DNA of 64,000 nucleotides from Promethearchaeota archaeon (lineage in GTDB: Archaea > Asgardarchaeota > Lokiarchaeia > Helarchaeales > RDOG01). The notes beneath the pieces are model-generated. The model saw only the letters and a program-made list of their open reading frames with translations. It did not search any database and was not told the DNA's origin. The stretch is taken from assembly GCA_011365055.1 (NCBI GenBank), contig RDOG01000003.1, forward strand, positions 1 through 64,000, read 5' to 3'. Shown in pieces: positions 62,378 to 64,000 of the stretch. Positions within the stretch are counted from its first letter, which is position 1; the number at the start of each line of letters is the position of its first letter. Position numbers and translations under genes: made by a program.

Positions 62378-63439
62378 TTGGATTTGGAATTTTTAAAAAA
62401 AATTGTCGAAATTGATGCTGCCCCAGGGTTTGAAAAGCCAATTATCGATTTTCTTAAAAAGAAAATTACTTTTTGTAATGAGATCTATGAAGATAAATTT
62501 GGAAATTTGATTGCGGTAAAAAAAGGAACATCAGAAACGCCTAAAATTTTTATCTCTGCTCATGTTGACGAATTAGGCATGCTTGTAAAGTATATTGATA
62601 AGGAGGGATTCATCCGATTCAGTTTTTTAGGAGGATTTTATGATCTTGCAGTATTAAATCAGAGGATCACAATTCATACTAAAAAAGGTCCTGTTAAGGG
62701 AATAATTGCTTGTAAACCTCCACATTTAATGGATGAAGAAGAGCGGAAAAAAAATATCAAGAAAGAAGATATGTTTATCGATATCGGAGTTGCATCTAGA
62801 GAAGAAGCAGAAAAAATAGGTGTAAAAATAGGAGATCCTATTGTCTGGGAAGGTCCCCTCTTACATCTTCAAGGTGATCGATACGTCGCTAAAGCGTTTG
62901 ACAATAAAATAGCAGTTTTAGTTCTTTATGATGTATTGAAAGAAATAAAAAATTTTAAAGGAACCCTTTATGGAGCATTTACTTTGATGGAAGAAGTAGG
63001 TCTTCGAGGTGCTGAAACCTCTATTTACCCTATTGATCCAGACGTGGCAATTTCGCTTGATATTTCACTTGCTGGAGATTATCCAATGGTGAAAGAAGGA
63101 AATTCACCAATATTTATAGGAAAAGGACCGGCTATCACCATTGCAAGCGGATCTAGAACGAGTTTACAAGGTGGATTGATATCTCATCCAAAAGTTAGGC
63201 AATTTTTAATAGATATTGCTGAAGAAGAAAAAATTCCATATCAATTAGAAATAATGGAAGGTGGTACTACTGATGGAACAAAATTTGCAGTTACAAAAGG
63301 AGGCATACCGACTGGAAATATTGGAATTCCGTCAAGATATTCCCATACACCCGTTGAAATTATAGCCTTAACTGACGTACAAAACACTATAGCATTATTG
63401 GTCAAGGCAGTAGAAAAGTTACATGAGGCATTTTCATGA
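62378..63439 (+). CDS. M42-family metal aminopeptidase
   Basis: 353 residues. The metal ligands are in ISAHVDELGMLVKYI (His/Asp), FDNKIAVLVLYDVLKEI (Asp), MEEVGLRGAE (Glu-Glu), DISLAGDYP (Asp) and GIPSRYSHTPVE (His). M42 enzymes form tetrahedral dodecamers that clip short peptides. TTG start with GGTGAG upstream. Its stop overlaps the next start (ATGA). Confidence 0.93.
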   Translation: MDLEFLKKIVEIDAAPGFEKPIIDFLKKKITFCNEIYEDKFGNLIAVKKGTSETPKIFISAHVDELGMLVKYIDKEGFIRFSFLGGFYDLAVLNQRITIHTKKGPVKGIIACKPPHLMDEEERKKNIKKEDMFIDIGVASREEAEKIGVKIGDPIVWEGPLLHLQGDRYVAKAFDNKIAVLVLYDVLKEIKNFKGTLYGAFTLMEEVGLRGAETSIYPIDPDVAISLDISLAGDYPMVKEGNSPIFIGKGPAITIASGSRTSLQGGLISHPKVRQFLIDIAEEEKIPYQLEIMEGGTTDGTKFAVTKGGIPTGNIGIPSRYSHTPVEIIALTDVQNTIALLVKAVEKLHEAFS

Positions 63440-64000
63440 TAATGGACTTAGTTACCAAAAAAGCTCAGGTTAAAAAAGGAAAAATCGGTATTGGCGTTGA
63501 TCCTAAAAGAATCAGAATAATGGAGAACATTAAGAATATTGTTGAAAAAAAAAATCTTGCCAATTTAATATATTATGAAAACGATAAAGATTTAATTGAG
63601 GACCTTAAAAATAATAGATTAGATGGAATAGTCCGAGGACATTTATCATCAAATACATTCTTAGAATGCATTAAAAGCTCATTTAATGTTTCACATTGTT
63701 ATAGGCTTGCCCTTTTAGAAACTGCAGGTAATCACGAATTCTTTTTTGCCCCCGTTGGGATTGATGAAGCAAGAAATGCATCTGAAAAACAAGAATTTAT
63801 CAAGCTTTCTATAAATTTATTAAAGCAATTAGGTATTGATCCAAGGATTGCAATTCTTTCTGGGGGTCGCAGGGATGATCTTGGAAGAGATACGCAAGTA
63901 GATAAAACAATTAATGAAGCAGATCAGATCATTTCTTGGATAAATAAAGAAAATATCAAAAATTCTAAAAATTATAACATATTAATTGAGGATGCCATTC
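63436..64000 (+). CDS. mtxX: MtxX-like protein (methanogenesis marker 4 type), partial
   Basis: The frame is open to the window edge, giving 188 residues: GKIGIGVDPKRIRIMENI, DGIVRGHLSSNTFLECI, APVGIDEARNASEKQEFI and RIAILSGGRRDDLGRD. This matches MtxX, a phosphotransacetylase-like protein conserved in methanogens and other tetrahydromethanopterin users. ATG 63436 overlaps the aminopeptidase stop. The C-terminus lies outside. Confidence 0.8.
   Translation, partial: MIMDLVTKKAQVKKGKIGIGVDPKRIRIMENIKNIVEKKNLANLIYYENDKDLIEDLKNNRLDGIVRGHLSSNTFLECIKSSFNVSHCYRLALLETAGNHEFFFAPVGIDEARNASEKQEFIKLSINLLKQLGIDPRIAILSGGRRDDLGRDTQVDKTINEADQIISWINKENIKNSKNYNILIEDAI

Overview
This 64 kb window comes from an A+T-rich archaeal chromosome, most likely an Asgard archaeon of the Lokiarchaeia type. 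The archaeal signs are the S13-S4-S11-RpoD-L18e-L13-S9-RpoN cluster, the L7Ae-S28e-L24e cluster, SRP54, RtcB with archease, archaeal-type mevalonate kinase and the tetrahydromethanopterin genes. The Asgard signs are five Ras/Rab-like small GTPases, several Roadblock- and longin-like proteins, a V4R protein, a coiled-coil protein with three E2/RWD-like segments and a RING-like end, and an IFT52-like GIFT-domain protein. The assignment is inference; no phylogeny was run.

Layout. Positions 1-192 are the 3' end of 16S rRNA. It carries a 42-nt hairpin insertion in the decoding-region sequence and no 23S or tRNA follows. A LAGLIDADG gene with an in-frame stop comes next, then a PIN-GNAT-EVE-like/ASCH pair. 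Positions 3-14 kb are accessory: PH-like and secreted or membrane-anchored proteins, an HNH protein, 7TM proteins (one fused to a longin/Roadblock-like domain), a CrtC/AttH-like protein beside an unrecognised one, a TspO-like protein and a PH-like/winged-helix/zinc-ribbon protein. Positions 14-17.5 kb hold three tandem Rab-like GTPases that share an unusual C-terminal domain. Then come an HD protein, a B12-type radical SAM protein, two SCP2 paralogues, the Roadblock / helical / RWD-RING operon, a UbiA-family transferase, a PHP phosphoesterase, RtcB and archease. A longin-like gene with an apparent frameshift precedes a tRNA-Ser(TGA) with a D-arm insertion.

Positions 29.8-31.8 kb encode a compact V4R / GTPase / Roadblock-GTPase fusion operon. 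Sugar-nucleotide epimerase and membrane glycosyltransferase genes follow, then the ribosomal/RNA polymerase cluster with mevalonate kinase (34.6-39.3 kb) and the L7Ae cluster. Positions 41.5-52 kb mix metabolism (NDK, flavodoxin, threonine dehydratase, a FixC/FixX-like pair) with more longin/Roadblock proteins, SRP54 and the GIFT-domain protein. A long minus-strand operon (51.8-60.2 kb) carries tetrahydromethanopterin biosynthesis genes: MptA, dihydropteroate-synthase-like, DUF1464, RFAP synthase and a PurM-like protein. It also carries two nucleotidyltransferases and a CooT-like protein. The window ends with two OsmC paralogues, an M42 aminopeptidase and the start of an MtxX-like gene.

Taken together, the window holds housekeeping translation genes, a C1-carrier cofactor pathway, and an unusually dense set of eukaryote-like small-GTPase and membrane-signalling parts in four separate loci. 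The strongest candidates for an undescribed system are the RWD-RING operon, the V4R-GTPase-Roadblock operon, and the triplicated GTPases.
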